DNA from: Verrucomicrobiia bacterium | GTDB taxonomy: Bacteria; Verrucomicrobiota; Verrucomicrobiia; JABWAM01 | NCBI GenBank assembly: GCA_028687435.1 | Contig: JAQUAF010000034.1 | Coordinates: 1 to 57,513 of the forward strand | Reading direction: 5' to 3' | DNA length: 57,513 nucleotides | Part shown: positions 43,178 through 53,163 of the stretch, in pieces | How positions within the stretch are numbered: position 1 is the stretch's first letter | Layout of the letters: each line of letters starts with the position of its first letter | The notes under the pieces: generated by a model | Database searches by the model: none | What the model was told of the DNA's origin: nothing | Seen by the model: only the letters and a program-made list of their open reading frames with translations | Translations under genes and position numbers: made by a program

Positions 43178-44110
43178 TCAATGTCGATATTTGATTTGTT
43201 TTTCCTTGCGTTCCATTTCCTTCAAAAAGCCGCCGGCGTCCTTGAATGTCTCCAGATAATGCGCGTCAAATCCCGCCTTGAAATCCGGATTCTGGATCAT
43301 GGTGTTTACAAAAGCCACAAAACGTTCGGGACCGCCCTTTTCAATGAGCGTCTCCACCGCCAGTTGGGATTCCACATAGAAAGCCGACCTTGCGGCGCTG
43401 CCCTGGGGATATTCCGTCAGTTCCGTCATTTTAAAGAAATCAATGTTTGCAAGGGCGCTGGTATCCTTGTTGATCGACTCGTACCGCTGGCCATGATAGG
43501 CAAAATAAGCCTTGCGAGCCTGATACTCCGCAATCCCTTCGTTCAACCACCGAGGCGGATTCCCCACGAAAAACCGGTTGAAAACCAGATGGGTCATCTC
43601 ATGAGCCGCCGTCCCCGACGACTCCTTTTCCCGCCGTTTCGGATAAAGGCAGAAATATTCATTGCCCAGGCAGACCCCTCCAATCTGCAACACATCCGTG
43701 TTGGCCTGAAACTGCCGCCACTGGGCCTCGTCCACAAACACGTAAATGTGCGACTTGTGATCCACCAGGTCCTGGCTCACCTTCAAATCATTCTTGATCT
43801 TCCAGTAGTAAAACTCCGCCTCCTTGATGAAACGGTCCCGGACGTCAATCAGCGGGTAGTGAATGATGAAATGTTCCGACTCGGCGTGTTTCCACTGCTT
43901 TTCCTGGATTTTCAACGCCTTCTGTCCCCATTCGGAAAGCGTCTGGTGCGACAATTTTTCAAAAGGCGTGTCGCTGATCTTCAACTGGTTGATCCTCTGC
44001 CTCTCGGCGTTTTCCTCCGGAGTGGCCGCCCATGACCATGACACTCCCGCAACCAATCCCATCGACAGCACCCCGACCTGCCACATAAAACGCGAATATC
44101 CGTTCTTCAT
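43178..44110 (-). CDS. Secreted gluzincin-type metallopeptidase
   Basis: A protein of about 310 residues with a signal peptide or anchor near the start (MWQVGVLSMGLVAGVSWSWA). The zinc site is the HExxH box AAHEMTHLVF, with NEGIAEYQARK about 20 residues later, which places it among the gluzincins (peptidase_MA-like group). The first half has the regular 'sEHFiIHYP' start of the same group. It would cleave proteins outside the cytoplasm; substrates are unknown. The frame is open from 44179, but the ATG at 44110 (MKNGYSRF) or at 44086 fits a signal peptide better. It is followed at once by the secreted 179-residue protein. Confidence 0.85.
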   Translation of the reverse strand: MKNGYSRFMWQVGVLSMGLVAGVSWSWAATPEENAERQRINQLKISDTPFEKLSHQTLSEWGQKALKIQEKQWKHAESEHFIIHYPLIDVRDRFIKEAEFYYWKIKNDLKVSQDLVDHKSHIYVFVDEAQWRQFQANTDVLQIGGVCLGNEYFCLYPKRREKESSGTAAHEMTHLVFNRFFVGNPPRWLNEGIAEYQARKAYFAYHGQRYESINKDTSALANIDFFKMTELTEYPQGSAARSAFYVESQLAVETLIEKGGPERFVAFVNTMIQNPDFKAGFDAHYLETFKDAGGFLKEMERKEKQIKYRH

Positions 44111-44217
44111 AAAAACATTGCTAATCGACAAAAATATCCCTGTCAATCCGCAAAAACAATCTGTTAGCCTTGAAGGCATATCCTATTCCCAACAACTTTC
44201 AGTCTTGCAACCTGTCT

Positions 44218-44778
44218 TTACAACGCCACACGTTCGGCAATCGACCGGCGCATGTTGAGATGGGTCAACGCGATCGCAAGGGCGTCCGCCGCGTCAGGAG
44301 GCGGGGTTTCGGTCAGGGAGAGCACCGCCCGCACCATGAATCCCACCTGTTTTTTGGCCGCGCCGCCCACCCCCACCGTGCTCTGCTTCACCCGGCGTGG
44401 CGCGTATTCATAGATATCCAGCCCCGCCTCGGCGCCCGCCAGCAAAACCGCCCCGCGGGCATGCCCCATCACAAAAGCCGTCCTCATGTTCTGGGCAAAA
44501 TACAACCCCTCCACCGCCATCACCGTGGGCTGCCGGGACCGGATCACCTCCGCCAAAACCTCGCGGATGCGCACCAGACACTGGGAGGGACGCAATCCCG
44601 GCGGATTTTTCACCACTCCGAAACCGCCGACCTTGAACCGTCCCCCCTCGCTTTCCAACACCCCCCAACCCGTTCCTCTCAACGAGGGATCCACCCCCAA
44701 CACCACCTCGCGCCCATCTTGATCTCTCCCCCCCGACAAGGGGGAACCGGAGGGGGTTGTTTCCGTGCCCTCTTTCAA
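44218..44778 (-). CDS. ruvC: Holliday junction endonuclease RuvC
   Basis: RuvC cuts Holliday junctions during recombinational repair, as a dimer with RuvAB. The 186-residue protein has all four acidic residues: Asp30 (GVDPSLRGTGWG), Glu90 (AVEGLYFAQN), and Asp162 and Asp165 in PDAADALAIALTH. The N-terminal 23 residues (MKEGTETTPSGSPLSGG...) are a polar extension absent in most homologues, so a later start is possible. ruvA and ruvB are not in the window. It starts 12 bases after the yebC-type gene, a common pairing. Confidence 0.95.
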   Translation of the reverse strand: MKEGTETTPSGSPLSGGRDQDGREVVLGVDPSLRGTGWGVLESEGGRFKVGGFGVVKNPPGLRPSQCLVRIREVLAEVIRSRQPTVMAVEGLYFAQNMRTAFVMGHARGAVLLAGAEAGLDIYEYAPRRVKQSTVGVGGAAKKQVGFMVRAVLSLTETPPPDAADALAIALTHLNMRRSIAERVAL

Positions 44779-44790
44779 AATTTCACTCCA

Positions 44791-45549
44791 TCAAGCGGAT
44801 GCATGGATTTTCTCAAGAATGGCGTCCGGCGCGTCGAAATTGCTGTGAAGCCGCTGCACATCGTCATGTTCGTCAAGCGCCTCGATCATGTTCAACACCT
44901 TGCGCACCGCCGCCTCGTCGTTGAGCGGCACGGTGTTTTGCGGCACATAGGACAATTTTGCGCTGGCCGGTTCGATTTTGCTCTTCTTCAAACTTTCCAC
45001 CACCGCCGCAAAATTCTCCACACTGGTGTAAACCTCGTATTCGTCCCCTTCCGTTTTCAAATCGTCCGCGCCCGCCTCCAACACCAGGCTCATCAACTCA
45101 TCCTCCGCGATTTTATCCCGCGCCACCGTGATGACACCCTGTCGCTTGAACTGGAAAACCACCGCGCCCGGCGCCGCCAGGTTGCCGCCGTATTTGGAAA
45201 AGATGCTGCGGATTTCCGCGGCGGAACGGTTCTTGTTGTCAGTCAACGCCTCCACGATCACCGCCACCCCGCCCGGAGCGTATCCCTCGTAAAGCGCCTC
45301 CTCGTAAACCACCCCTCCAATCTCTCCCGTGCCCCGCTTGATCGCCCGCTCGATGTTGTCGTTGGGCATGTTCTCCGCCTTGGCCATTTCGATGGCGGAC
45401 CGCAGCCGCGGATTGAAATTCGGATCGCCGCCCCCCACCCGGGCCGCCACCGCGATTTCCTTCCCGCAACGCGAGAAGGCCCGCGACCGCGCCGCGTCGA
45501 TCTTGCCCTTGAAGTGTTTAACCTTCGACCATTTGGAATGTCCTGACAT
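44791..45549 (-). CDS. YebC/PmpR family protein (TACO1-like)
   Basis: A 252-residue YebC protein, recognised by the start SGHSKWSKVKHFKGKIDAAR, then RLRSAIEMAKAENMPNDNIE and RAIKRGTGE, and YEGYAPGGVAVIVEALTDNKNR. Members act as transcription regulators or, like mitochondrial TACO1, as translation factors that help ribosomes through proline-rich stretches. It is at its normal length. It is upstream of ruvC on the same strand, as in many bacteria. Its start is followed by a long gap that holds repeat elements, so its promoter should be in 45550-45640. Confidence 0.95.
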   Translation of the reverse strand: MSGHSKWSKVKHFKGKIDAARSRAFSRCGKEIAVAARVGGGDPNFNPRLRSAIEMAKAENMPNDNIERAIKRGTGEIGGVVYEEALYEGYAPGGVAVIVEALTDNKNRSAAEIRSIFSKYGGNLAAPGAVVFQFKRQGVITVARDKIAEDELMSLVLEAGADDLKTEGDEYEVYTSVENFAAVVESLKKSKIEPASAKLSYVPQNTVPLNDEAAVRKVLNMIEALDEHDDVQRLHSNFDAPDAILEKIHASA

Positions 45550-45711
45550 GCCCCCCTGTTAACCCAATCCGCCCCCGACCGCAAGCCCTCTTCTTTTCCG
45601 CCCTGGTCCCATATGACTGGCAAAAGCCATTTGACTTTTTATTATTCTCGTTTATTATAATGCTAAAATAAATAATCAAATGACCCGCACCCCTGTCATC
45701 CTCTTCTTTGG

Positions 45712-45731
45712 ATTCCCGCTTTCGCGGGAAT
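45712..45731. repeat. Palindromic repeat ATTCCCGC-N4-GCGGGAAT
   Basis: An eight-base stem with a four-base loop. The same kind of sequence (ATTCCCGC...GGGAAT) ends the composite element at 45790 and 46033 and recurs in weaker form at 52992-53011. It resembles the dispersed ATTCCCGC-type palindromes known from several phyla (for example dRS3-like repeats). Confidence 0.7.
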
Positions 45732-45789
45732 GACGCCGGGGCCGGACTGACGTGAAAAATCCTTCTCCATCATTCCAGCCTTCTTCGTC

Positions 45790-46033
45790 ATTCCCGCGAA
45801 AGCGCATACGCGTCAACCTAAGGAATCAATGAATCATGTCTCTATCATAGGCGGTGCGGGAGCCCCGCCCTCCATTTTTTACCGTGCAGACAATGGAGGG
45901 CGGGGCTCCCGCACCGCCTCCATCAGAACGGAATGGTCCCAGATTGGGCAAATGTTAGCGGCGTTGGGTGGGACGCCCTTGTTCCCAGGAAAGGATCTCA
46001 ATTAGGTTGACGCGAATGCGCGAAAGCGGGAAT
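45790..46033. repeat. Composite inverted-repeat element with 32-bp imperfect arms
   Basis: The left arm (45790-45821) begins ATTCCCGCGAAAGCGC and ends CGTCAACCTAA. The right arm (46002-46033) is its inverted match with about five mismatches, beginning TTAGGTTGACGCG. The 244-base unit encloses a long GC-rich hairpin. It has no coding content. This is the structure of a non-autonomous mobile element or a repeat nested in another. Confidence 0.65.
45849..45919. repeat. 28-bp perfect GC-rich hairpin
   Basis: Arms at 45849-45876 and 45892-45919 are perfectly complementary, with a 15-base loop. The core GGGAGCCCCGCCCTCC is of a type that I recall as a dispersed repeat in some PVC genomes, but I cannot verify that here. 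There is no T-run, so it is not a typical terminator. Confidence 0.85.
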
Positions 46034-46100
46034 CCAGAAACACCCCTGATTGGCCAGGCATCTTTCATCGACGGACAACCGTCAAAACAAAGGACAACAC

Positions 46101-48626
46101 ATGAATCAAAACGAAAAAACAAGGCCAATAAAAACCCTCGCCATTTTCTCGTTCATTGGTTTCAGTTTATTGATATTGACGCTGCCTGATTTCATCCTGG
46201 CCGCGGACGCGCCGGCCGGATCTTCCGGGGAAAACATGGCTCGCGGCAAAACCTATACGCTCGACCCGGCGCCCAACTACCGGCAGGCCCTCGACCCCAA
46301 ACGGCGCCTGCTCACCGACGGCCTTCGTTACGACGGAACCGGCTGCTTTTGGACACAAAAGACAAATGTCGGATGGGGATCCATTTCCCATGCGCTCATC
46401 ACCATCGACTTGGGCCGGGTGGAACCCATCGGCGGCGTTTCCTTCCATACCGCCTTCGACGGCCCCATCAACGTCGGCTGGCCCCAATCCATCAAGGTGT
46501 TTGTCAGCGATGACAACAAGGAATTCGTTTTTGCCAGGGATTTGGTGGATCCCCGTTGGAAGGATTGTTTCCCTCCAACCCTCGGCGAACCCTTGACCGG
46601 GCAGAAAAAAACCATTCACCTCTACACCGGCGCAATCAATGCCAGGGGACGATATGTCTGCTTCGCGGCGCGCTACCCATCCTATGTCTTCTGCGATGAG
46701 ATCGAAGTTTGCCGGGGAAACGCCGGTCTCGTTTCAAATCCCGCGCCCGGGGAAAAAATTTCCAACATCAAAGCCTTTCTTCAAAAAAACCTTCTCAAGG
46801 AAAAATCCATCACCGTCCTGCTTCGGGATTTGGGGGAAACAACCCGCAACGCCTCCCGTCTTGACGCCAGGGACAGGGATCCCCTGGCCAGGGAACTTTC
46901 GCGACTTGAGGAACGGATCAATGCCGGGGATTTTTCCAGACTGGATGCCGCCGAAAAAATCATCACCCCGCTAAACTCCCTGCACCAGGATCTTCTGCGC
47001 GTCAATGCCAGGATTTTGAAAGCGGGAAAATATCCCCCCCTGTTTGCCTGGCATAAAAACCGATGGGATCCGCTCGAAGCTGTGGAAATTCCGCCCGCAC
47101 CTCCGACAGAGTCTCCAGCCCTTTCAATCGAAATGATGGATGGCGAATATCGCGCGGAAGCCCTCAACCTGACCAACGCCACGGAAAACGATCTGAACGT
47201 GGAAATCTCCCTTGCCGGACTGCCGGGCGGCGCGATGCCGGAATATCTTTCCATTTTTCAGGTTGAATTTGTCGGCACACAAAAAAGCAGGATGATTGCC
47301 GACCCGCTCTGTCCGGCTCAAAAAGGCAAAAAAGGCTGGAAAGCAACCATTCCCGGCGGCATGACCCGGCAAATCTGGCTCACCTTCAACCCCCGTGGAA
47401 TCAAGGCGGGACTGCACCAGGGAACAGTGAAAGTGAAAGCCGGCGCCCTGCCCCAACTGGATACGCCAATCTCTTTGCGCCTATACCCCGTCAAATTTCC
47501 CAAAAAAACACACCTGTCGCTCGCCTTGTGGGATTACACCGACAAACCTTACGGTTTCAAAATGGCCACCGATCAAAATGTGCCCCTGGCCATCAAGGAT
47601 ATGCGGGAACATTTTGTCAGCGCTCCCTTTGGACACCGGAACAGCGCCTGCTGGCCTAAAAAAGAGGACTTCGACGCCGAAGGCAATCTGGTCAACCCTT
47701 TGCAGACGAGCCTGTTTGACGAATGGATAACCCATTGGAAAGGCAGTCGCCATTATTTCTGCTACATCGGCAATGCCCTGGAAAACTTTTGCGGAGAACC
47801 CATGGGTACTCCCCGATTCAACAACATGGTCCGCCAATGGGCCGCCGCGTTTGCCGGTCATGCCAGAAAAATGGGAATTCAACCGGATCAAATCGGGCTC
47901 CTGCTTTACGATGAACCCCACAAAGATGAACCGTGCAACATGAACACCCTGTGGGCAAAGGCCATCAAGTCCGGCGCTCCGGACTTCCGGCTTTTTACCG
48001 ACGCTTCGGGTTACGAAAAACCGTCGGAAGCCCTGCGGAAAATGGTTGGCGCCCATGACATCATTTGCCCGCATCTGCCCTTTTACGGCGGAATCAACGC
48101 GGACGTCCGGAACGTGGCGAAATCCGGAACAAACCAACCCAAGACATTCTGGCTGTACAGTTGCATGGGACCGGCGCGCTTGTTCGATCCCTACTACTAC
48201 CATCGTCTCCAAGCCTGGCATTGCTGGCGCGACGGCGCCGTGGGCATGGGCTTTTGGAACTATTGGAATTATTATCCCGAAGACAACTGCACGGCATGGA
48301 ACGAACTGCTCTCCAACAAGGAAACCTGGGGAGTCACCTATGCCACCAGGGATTCCATCACCGGCGGCAAACACTGGGAAGCCATCCGGGAAGGCGTCGA
48401 GGATTATGAATATCTCCACATGCTTTCCACCAGGATCGGGGAACTCAAAAAGAAAGGCGTCTCCAACCAGGCCGTCCAGGATGCGGAACCATTGTTGCGA
48501 ACCCTGCCCGCGAAAGTGGCCGCCCCCTATGACAAAGCCGCCATGTCGTGGTTTGCCGGCAAGGACCGCTCCGTTGCCGACCGCGCCAGAATCCAAATCT
48601 TGGAGGCGCTGGAAAAATTGAATTGA
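46101..48626 (+). CDS. Secreted DUF4091 (GH123-like) glycosidase with discoidin-like N-terminus
   Basis: An 841-residue exported protein. A signal peptide ends near residue 35. A discoidin (F5/8-type) carbohydrate-binding-like domain follows (about 50-200), with IDLGRVEPIGGVSFHT. Then comes a helical linker and a beta domain. The C-terminal catalytic part has the DUF4091 features: GLLLYDEPHKDEP (a D-E pair, as in GH123/GH20 substrate-assisted hydrolysis) and AIREGVEDYEYLHML near the end. GH123-type enzymes cleave N-acetylhexosaminides, but the true substrate is unknown. The ATG at 46101 has AAAGGA before it and gives a normal signal peptide. It is the first gene of a carbohydrate-degradation run on the plus strand. 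Confidence 0.85.
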   Translation: MNQNEKTRPIKTLAIFSFIGFSLLILTLPDFILAADAPAGSSGENMARGKTYTLDPAPNYRQALDPKRRLLTDGLRYDGTGCFWTQKTNVGWGSISHALITIDLGRVEPIGGVSFHTAFDGPINVGWPQSIKVFVSDDNKEFVFARDLVDPRWKDCFPPTLGEPLTGQKKTIHLYTGAINARGRYVCFAARYPSYVFCDEIEVCRGNAGLVSNPAPGEKISNIKAFLQKNLLKEKSITVLLRDLGETTRNASRLDARDRDPLARELSRLEERINAGDFSRLDAAEKIITPLNSLHQDLLRVNARILKAGKYPPLFAWHKNRWDPLEAVEIPPAPPTESPALSIEMMDGEYRAEALNLTNATENDLNVEISLAGLPGGAMPEYLSIFQVEFVGTQKSRMIADPLCPAQKGKKGWKATIPGGMTRQIWLTFNPRGIKAGLHQGTVKVKAGALPQLDTPISLRLYPVKFPKKTHLSLALWDYTDKPYGFKMATDQNVPLAIKDMREHFVSAPFGHRNSACWPKKEDFDAEGNLVNPLQTSLFDEWITHWKGSRHYFCYIGNALENFCGEPMGTPRFNNMVRQWAAAFAGHARKMGIQPDQIGLLLYDEPHKDEPCNMNTLWAKAIKSGAPDFRLFTDASGYEKPSEALRKMVGAHDIICPHLPFYGGINADVRNVAKSGTNQPKTFWLYSCMGPARLFDPYYYHRLQAWHCWRDGAVGMGFWNYWNYYPEDNCTAWNELLSNKETWGVTYATRDSITGGKHWEAIREGVEDYEYLHMLSTRIGELKKKGVSNQAVQDAEPLLRTLPAKVAAPYDKAAMSWFAGKDRSVADRARIQILEALEKLN

Positions 48627-48740
48627 ACCGGTCCCGAAGCACGGCAATCGCTCGACGAAACATGCTCCGCCTTCCGCTCAATGTTCCGCCCAAACGGATT
48701 GGCATTGAACACCCGGATTGCAACAAGCACACTTGGAGCA

Positions 48741-49562
48741 ATGAAAAACAACAGCTTCCGTCCCCAAAAAAACACAATGCGGCAGCCTCATGAACAGCGC
48801 CCATCCCCGCCATCCGGCGCAACTTCCACTCTTCAAATCTCGATCCGCGATCTTCTCCATTCACATCCCCATTCTTCATCAAGGGCCATGACCCTCGTCG
48901 AGCTTCTCGTCGTCATTTGCTGCATTTCCCTTTTGTGCTCGCTGCTGCTTCCCGCGCTGAAAACGGCGAGGGAAAAAGCCCGCCAAATTCAATGCATGAA
49001 CAACCTCAGAAATATTGGACAAGCAACCATGGCCTATGCAAACGAAAATGACGGCTGGCTGCCCCATTCAGGCGATGCCTTTGCGGCATTCTCAAGCGAC
49101 AACAGACATTGGAAAGGGTTGATTTCCCCCTACCTTAACATCACTTCATTGTCAGCCTCAACGCTGGAGCACGGTGTTTTTCAATGCCCCGCCCAAAAAA
49201 ACAAATCCTGCGGCGATGTGACATGCGGCGATGGCGGCTTTTACGGGGGATATGGATGGAACTTCAGGTACTTGGGCTGGTTGAATGTCATCAGCAGCGG
49301 AGCCAATCCATGGGTAAATCTTTCGCAGGTGAACAATCCCGCCCAAGTCATCATGGCGGGTGACACAAGCGATTATTATATTGGGGCAAGCACTGCGGTG
49401 CGAGTTTTCTATTTGTACTGGCAGGGTTTTGGCGAGGGCGTGCCGGGAAAAAGCCAAAGACATGCCAGCGGCGGCAATTATTTATGGGTGGATGGGCACA
49501 TCAGCTGGCATTCCGCACAAGAAGCATGGGATAACAGGCTCCACTGGTATCAAGTGGAATGA
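48741..49562 (+). CDS. Type II pseudopilin-like protein with long leader
   Basis: A protein of about 273 residues with an N-methylation segment, [20 protein letters not shown], then [20 protein letters not shown] and [19 protein letters not shown]. The C-terminus has [16 protein letters not shown], the H-x8/9-DG motif of the family seen in many Planctomycetes and Lentisphaerae. Prepilin peptidase should cut before Met in AM-TLVEL. The leader before that is about 48 residues in this model, longer than normal, so a later start such as 48777 (MRQPHEQ) is possible. The protein's TGA overlaps the following glycosidase ATG (ATGA), linking their translation. Confidence 0.85.
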   Translation: MKNNSFRPQKNTMRQPHEQRPSPPSGATSTLQISIRDLLHSHPHSSSRAMTLVELLVVICCISLLCSLLLPALKTAREKARQIQCMNNLRNIGQATMAYANENDGWLPHSGDAFAAFSSDNRHWKGLISPYLNITSLSASTLEHGVFQCPAQKNKSCGDVTCGDGGFYGGYGWNFRYLGWLNVISSGANPWVNLSQVNNPAQVIMAGDTSDYYIGASTAVRVFYLYWQGFGEGVPGKSQRHASGGNYLWVDGHISWHSAQEAWDNRLHWYQVE

Positions 49563-52500
49563 TTTTCCGGCTGCAATCCGCAAAAAAAACGAAGTCTATC
49601 GCAAAGCGCAGCGCATCCATTATGAAATCATCCGAAAATCATCCCCCCACGAACTCCGGATTCCAACGCTCCATTTTCCTCCGCCGGAAAAAAGAAAAAA
49701 CTCCTTTCGAAAGATGCGCCGCAAATAAGCATGCAATATCAAGAAAGGTTTTTGCAGCCATGGCGGGCATCCTCATCGCAAGCATGTCAACGCCGCAAGG
49801 CTTCGCCAACAACCGCAATCATCCCATGAAAAACAATGATGCCAACAACACACAACCAATGGGAGTCAATATTGCCACCCCGATGGAAGGGGCGGTTATT
49901 TTAGCATCCTCTTTTGAAAACACACGCGAATTTTACCCGGACAATCTCATTGGCGGCATTGATCGCGCCACATGGCGGTCCACAGATTCAACCGAACCTC
50001 AATGGATTGAATTGCGATGGCCTTTTCCGAGAAAAATGTCGTCTCTCGAATTTCTGGACCAAGGAACAAGGCCAATCGCGCAATGTGAGGCATCCGCATG
50101 GATCAACCAGACATGGGTCGTCCTGGCAAAGGCAAACGACCCAACTCCAACAAATGACAACAAAAGAAAACGGGTTGATCTTGGCCATATTACAACTGAC
50201 CGCTTGCGGCTGATTCTCGACGGACAAAGCGGCGGCGGCGGATATATGGAACTGGCGGCTCTCAAAGTTTATGAAACTTTAACCGCGAACCCCTCTTCCG
50301 ATGACGATAAATCTTGCGCCGGACGCACCTCACTCTCCATTGAATCCGTATTTCTTCCCGACAAACCATTAGAGGCAGGACAATGGTTTGAATGCCGCGC
50401 CAGAATCAGGACGCAGAAAAAGCTCCACCCAAGCTATGCATTTCTTCTTATTTTGGGCGAAAGAGCACTTGACGCAAAAAATGATTTTATTCTGACAAAA
50501 ACCATTGGAGAGCCTTCGACTCCGATCGAGGAATGGAAACCGTTTGAATTTTATGAAATAAAATGGACTCTCCAAATTCCGGAAGGCTCACCCGGAGGAT
50601 CCCTGACGGCAACCTGCCTCCATGGAACAACCTCGAATCTGCTCTCCTTTGAACAGAATTCCCGAAAAGGCGAAACTCACTCCTTCAAATTGGGAGACAT
50701 CACCATTTTCGACAGGAAACCAACATCAGCCCAGAAAAAACCTGTCGCAAAGGGCTGCCAGCCCATTTCTTGCGGCATCAAAGCGGAATCACCCCTGCCC
50801 CCCCCCTTCCTGCTGTGGAGAACATACTCAAACACTTTTCGAAAATTCGCCGCTTATTCGGGCACCGGAGTGCAAACTTTTTTGATTGATTTGCCCGGTT
50901 GCATCGCGCCTGACAACCAATACGCCGATCGGCTGAAAATGCTTGACCAATCCGTTGATTGTCTTTTACGAACCTGTCCTGACGCCCGCGTCATCGTTTA
51001 TTACACATTGAAGGCTTGGGGGGGAAAATACTGGGCGGCTCAATATCCTGATGACACCCTGATCACGGCCTTTGGCGAAAAAACGCAAATCCCCTGCTTC
51101 GCCTCCAAACGCTATGAAGAAGCGTGCCTCCTTTTTACAAAACAGCTCATCCAGCATGTCAAGTCGGCATCTTACCGCGATCGGGTTATCGGATATATCC
51201 CCTATACAAATGGCACGCCGGACAGCGGTTTGGGCGGCACCGATAAAAACGAGTGGCAACCTGACCGGAACAAACTAACCATTGGCGACTGGAATCCCCA
51301 AACCCTGGGGGCATTTGAAGAATGGCTGCGCCGGAAGTATCACCATGACGAAATCGAACTAAAGAACTCATGGAAAGATCCTCGGGCAACCTTTGCCAGC
51401 GCCAGGCCTGACCGCGAAAAATTGTTGATGGCTGCGCCGGAAGGAACCGTTTTCCGGGATCCCAAACGCGAGGGAAACATGGCTTTCGACTACTTCGATT
51501 TCCTGATGGAGCTGTTGCCTGGGGTTTACGAGAAAATTGCGCGCCAGATCAAGGAGGAAACCGGGAACAAAGCCTTGGTCGGCATTCATTATGGCTATGT
51601 GTACGCGGGATTGCGGGCGGGGTATCAATCGCCGGCCTTCGGACTTCAAAACAACAGCTTTTATCTGCCGCAAATGCTAAAAAACAAACACATCGATTTC
51701 TATTCCGGCGCCAGCTGTTATTGGCACCGATCGCCCGGCAATTCCCTGGTGCTTTTCCATCCCGCCAGCGCCATCACATCAAACCAACGGCACTTCATCA
51801 TGGATGGAGATTACCGGACCTTTCTGGCGCATGACAAAGTGTTTGGACGTTTGCGCAGCGCAAAGGAAACACTGGCGGTCATGAAGCGGGATATGGCCAT
51901 TTCAATGATCAGAAAAACCGGAATGTGGCTTGGAGAATGGAGCAGTGGGTCATCCGGAACACGATCGGGGATCGGATGGTATGATGATCCCGACATTCTT
52001 AACCTTGTCAAACAAACCCATAAAATCCACGCCTCAAACACCGGAGATCCGGGAAAAAACATTTGCGAAGTCGCTGTGATTTTAAGCTGCAAGTCTTACT
52101 TTTATGGCGACGTTTATCTGGCTCCGCCAATTTATCACAATCTTGTCGGGCGGATCATTTATGAAGAGCTGCCCAAAATAGGATGCCCCTATGATGTGCT
52201 GTTCATTGAAAACTTGCGACAGGAGGCCATCGCAAAAAAATACAAGTTATATATCATCCTGAACGGTTTCATTCTGAGCCGCCAAGACAAGGAAAACCTG
52301 GAAATATTAAAAGGGAATGGAAAAACGATTCTGTGGTTTTATGCGCCAAATTACATTGATTCAGAACAGGGTTTGCGAACCAAAAACATTGAACAAATCA
52401 CCGGGATTGCCGTGAAAGAGCGTCGCGCGCCGGACGATTTTTCATATTCAACAACCTCCAACGCCCACCCGATCACCACAGGATTGGCCGCGGATGAACA

Positions 52501-52948
52501 ACACAAAATGGAAGGCTACGGCAACAAGAGGACTGACGGTCTCAATCCGTTGACTCTGAAACCAGCCTTTTGCGTGGACGATCCCTCCGCGGCGACCCTG
52601 GCGGAACATACGGATCACAGTTCCGCGCTCGCAGTCAAAAAAATCGGCGATTGGAACTCCGTCTATTGCGCCATTCCCTACATGAACAGCAAATTGCTGC
52701 GCAACATTGCCCGTTTCGCCGGAGTTCACATTTTCAGCGCCGACGATATCATCCTCGACGCCAACAGTCGTTTTTTAATGTTGCACAATGGTTATGAACC
52801 CGGCAAAAAGGTCAGGCTGAACCTTCCAGGAACCTATGACGCAAAGGAACTTTACAGCGAAAAAACGGCGGCATCTCACGCAACACAACTCAATCTGGAA
52901 ATGCCGGCGTGCGAAACATATTTTTATGAGATTGAAAAGAAAGATTGA
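49559..52948 (+). CDS. Large secreted GH42/A4-type beta-galactosidase-like protein
   Basis: A 1129-residue protein. A long polar N-region (about 60 residues) is followed by a hydrophobic segment ([16 protein letters not shown]) ending at a signal cleavage site near GFA. A discoidin-like domain (about 110-240) and a beta domain follow. The TIM barrel (about 400-830) has [39 protein letters not shown] and [16 protein letters not shown], as in GH42-like glycosidases of PVC bacteria, and a C-terminal GATase-like domain ([13 protein letters not shown]). The usual acid/base and nucleophile Glu cannot be fixed with confidence (candidates are in NEW and GMWLGEW). The start shares ATGA with the pilin gene; ATG 49622 is an alternative. 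Confidence 0.8.
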   Translation: MIFRLQSAKKTKSIAKRSASIMKSSENHPPTNSGFQRSIFLRRKKEKTPFERCAANKHAISRKVFAAMAGILIASMSTPQGFANNRNHPMKNNDANNTQPMGVNIATPMEGAVILASSFENTREFYPDNLIGGIDRATWRSTDSTEPQWIELRWPFPRKMSSLEFLDQGTRPIAQCEASAWINQTWVVLAKANDPTPTNDNKRKRVDLGHITTDRLRLILDGQSGGGGYMELAALKVYETLTANPSSDDDKSCAGRTSLSIESVFLPDKPLEAGQWFECRARIRTQKKLHPSYAFLLILGERALDAKNDFILTKTIGEPSTPIEEWKPFEFYEIKWTLQIPEGSPGGSLTATCLHGTTSNLLSFEQNSRKGETHSFKLGDITIFDRKPTSAQKKPVAKGCQPISCGIKAESPLPPPFLLWRTYSNTFRKFAAYSGTGVQTFLIDLPGCIAPDNQYADRLKMLDQSVDCLLRTCPDARVIVYYTLKAWGGKYWAAQYPDDTLITAFGEKTQIPCFASKRYEEACLLFTKQLIQHVKSASYRDRVIGYIPYTNGTPDSGLGGTDKNEWQPDRNKLTIGDWNPQTLGAFEEWLRRKYHHDEIELKNSWKDPRATFASARPDREKLLMAAPEGTVFRDPKREGNMAFDYFDFLMELLPGVYEKIARQIKEETGNKALVGIHYGYVYAGLRAGYQSPAFGLQNNSFYLPQMLKNKHIDFYSGASCYWHRSPGNSLVLFHPASAITSNQRHFIMDGDYRTFLAHDKVFGRLRSAKETLAVMKRDMAISMIRKTGMWLGEWSSGSSGTRSGIGWYDDPDILNLVKQTHKIHASNTGDPGKNICEVAVILSCKSYFYGDVYLAPPIYHNLVGRIIYEELPKIGCPYDVLFIENLRQEAIAKKYKLYIILNGFILSRQDKENLEILKGNGKTILWFYAPNYIDSEQGLRTKNIEQITGIAVKERRAPDDFSYSTTSNAHPITTGLAADEQHKMEGYGNKRTDGLNPLTLKPAFCVDDPSAATLAEHTDHSSALAVKKIGDWNSVYCAIPYMNSKLLRNIARFAGVHIFSADDIILDANSRFLMLHNGYEPGKKVRLNLPGTYDAKELYSEKTAASHATQLNLEMPACETYFYEIEKKD

Positions 52949-53163
52949 TCCGATTTCGCATTCGGGGGAACGATGAATCATCCTCCCCGTCATTCCCGCG
53001 CATGAGGGAATCCAGAGGCTGCCGCAATTTCGTTTTCATCCGGAATCATTGGAATTCCCCAAACATCAAGTCGCGCCAAAGCGCGATATCCCACGCAAAA
53101 AAATCCTGTCAATTTCATCCATTTCACTTAAAATTCCGCTCTCACTTCCAATCCCCATTTAAA
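52949..53163. other. Intergenic region with degenerate repeats
   Basis: No gene is apparent. At 52992-53011 there is an ATTCCC-N8-GGGAAT palindrome of the same class as 45712-45731. Around 53050-53120 fragments of AATCCTGTCAAT and AACATCAAG recall the repeat at 144-230. A promoter for the esterase gene is not obvious. Confidence 0.5.

Larger units (their letters stand above)
45550..46100. other. Repeat-rich intergenic region between yebC and the DUF4091 gene
   Basis: This 551-base gap contains no gene that I can support. It holds an AT-rich part (45640-45680), a small palindromic repeat (45712-45731), a two-armed composite inverted repeat (45790-46033) and a 28-bp GC-rich hairpin inside it (45849-45919). 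The last 70 bases lead to the secreted DUF4091 gene, which has AAAGGA before its ATG. Confidence 0.75.

Noticed and set aside
47481..48647. 388-residue minus-strand frame opposite the DUF4091 gene
   Set aside because: Shadow with no signal peptide, ribosome site or known motif, while the plus-strand product is well supported.
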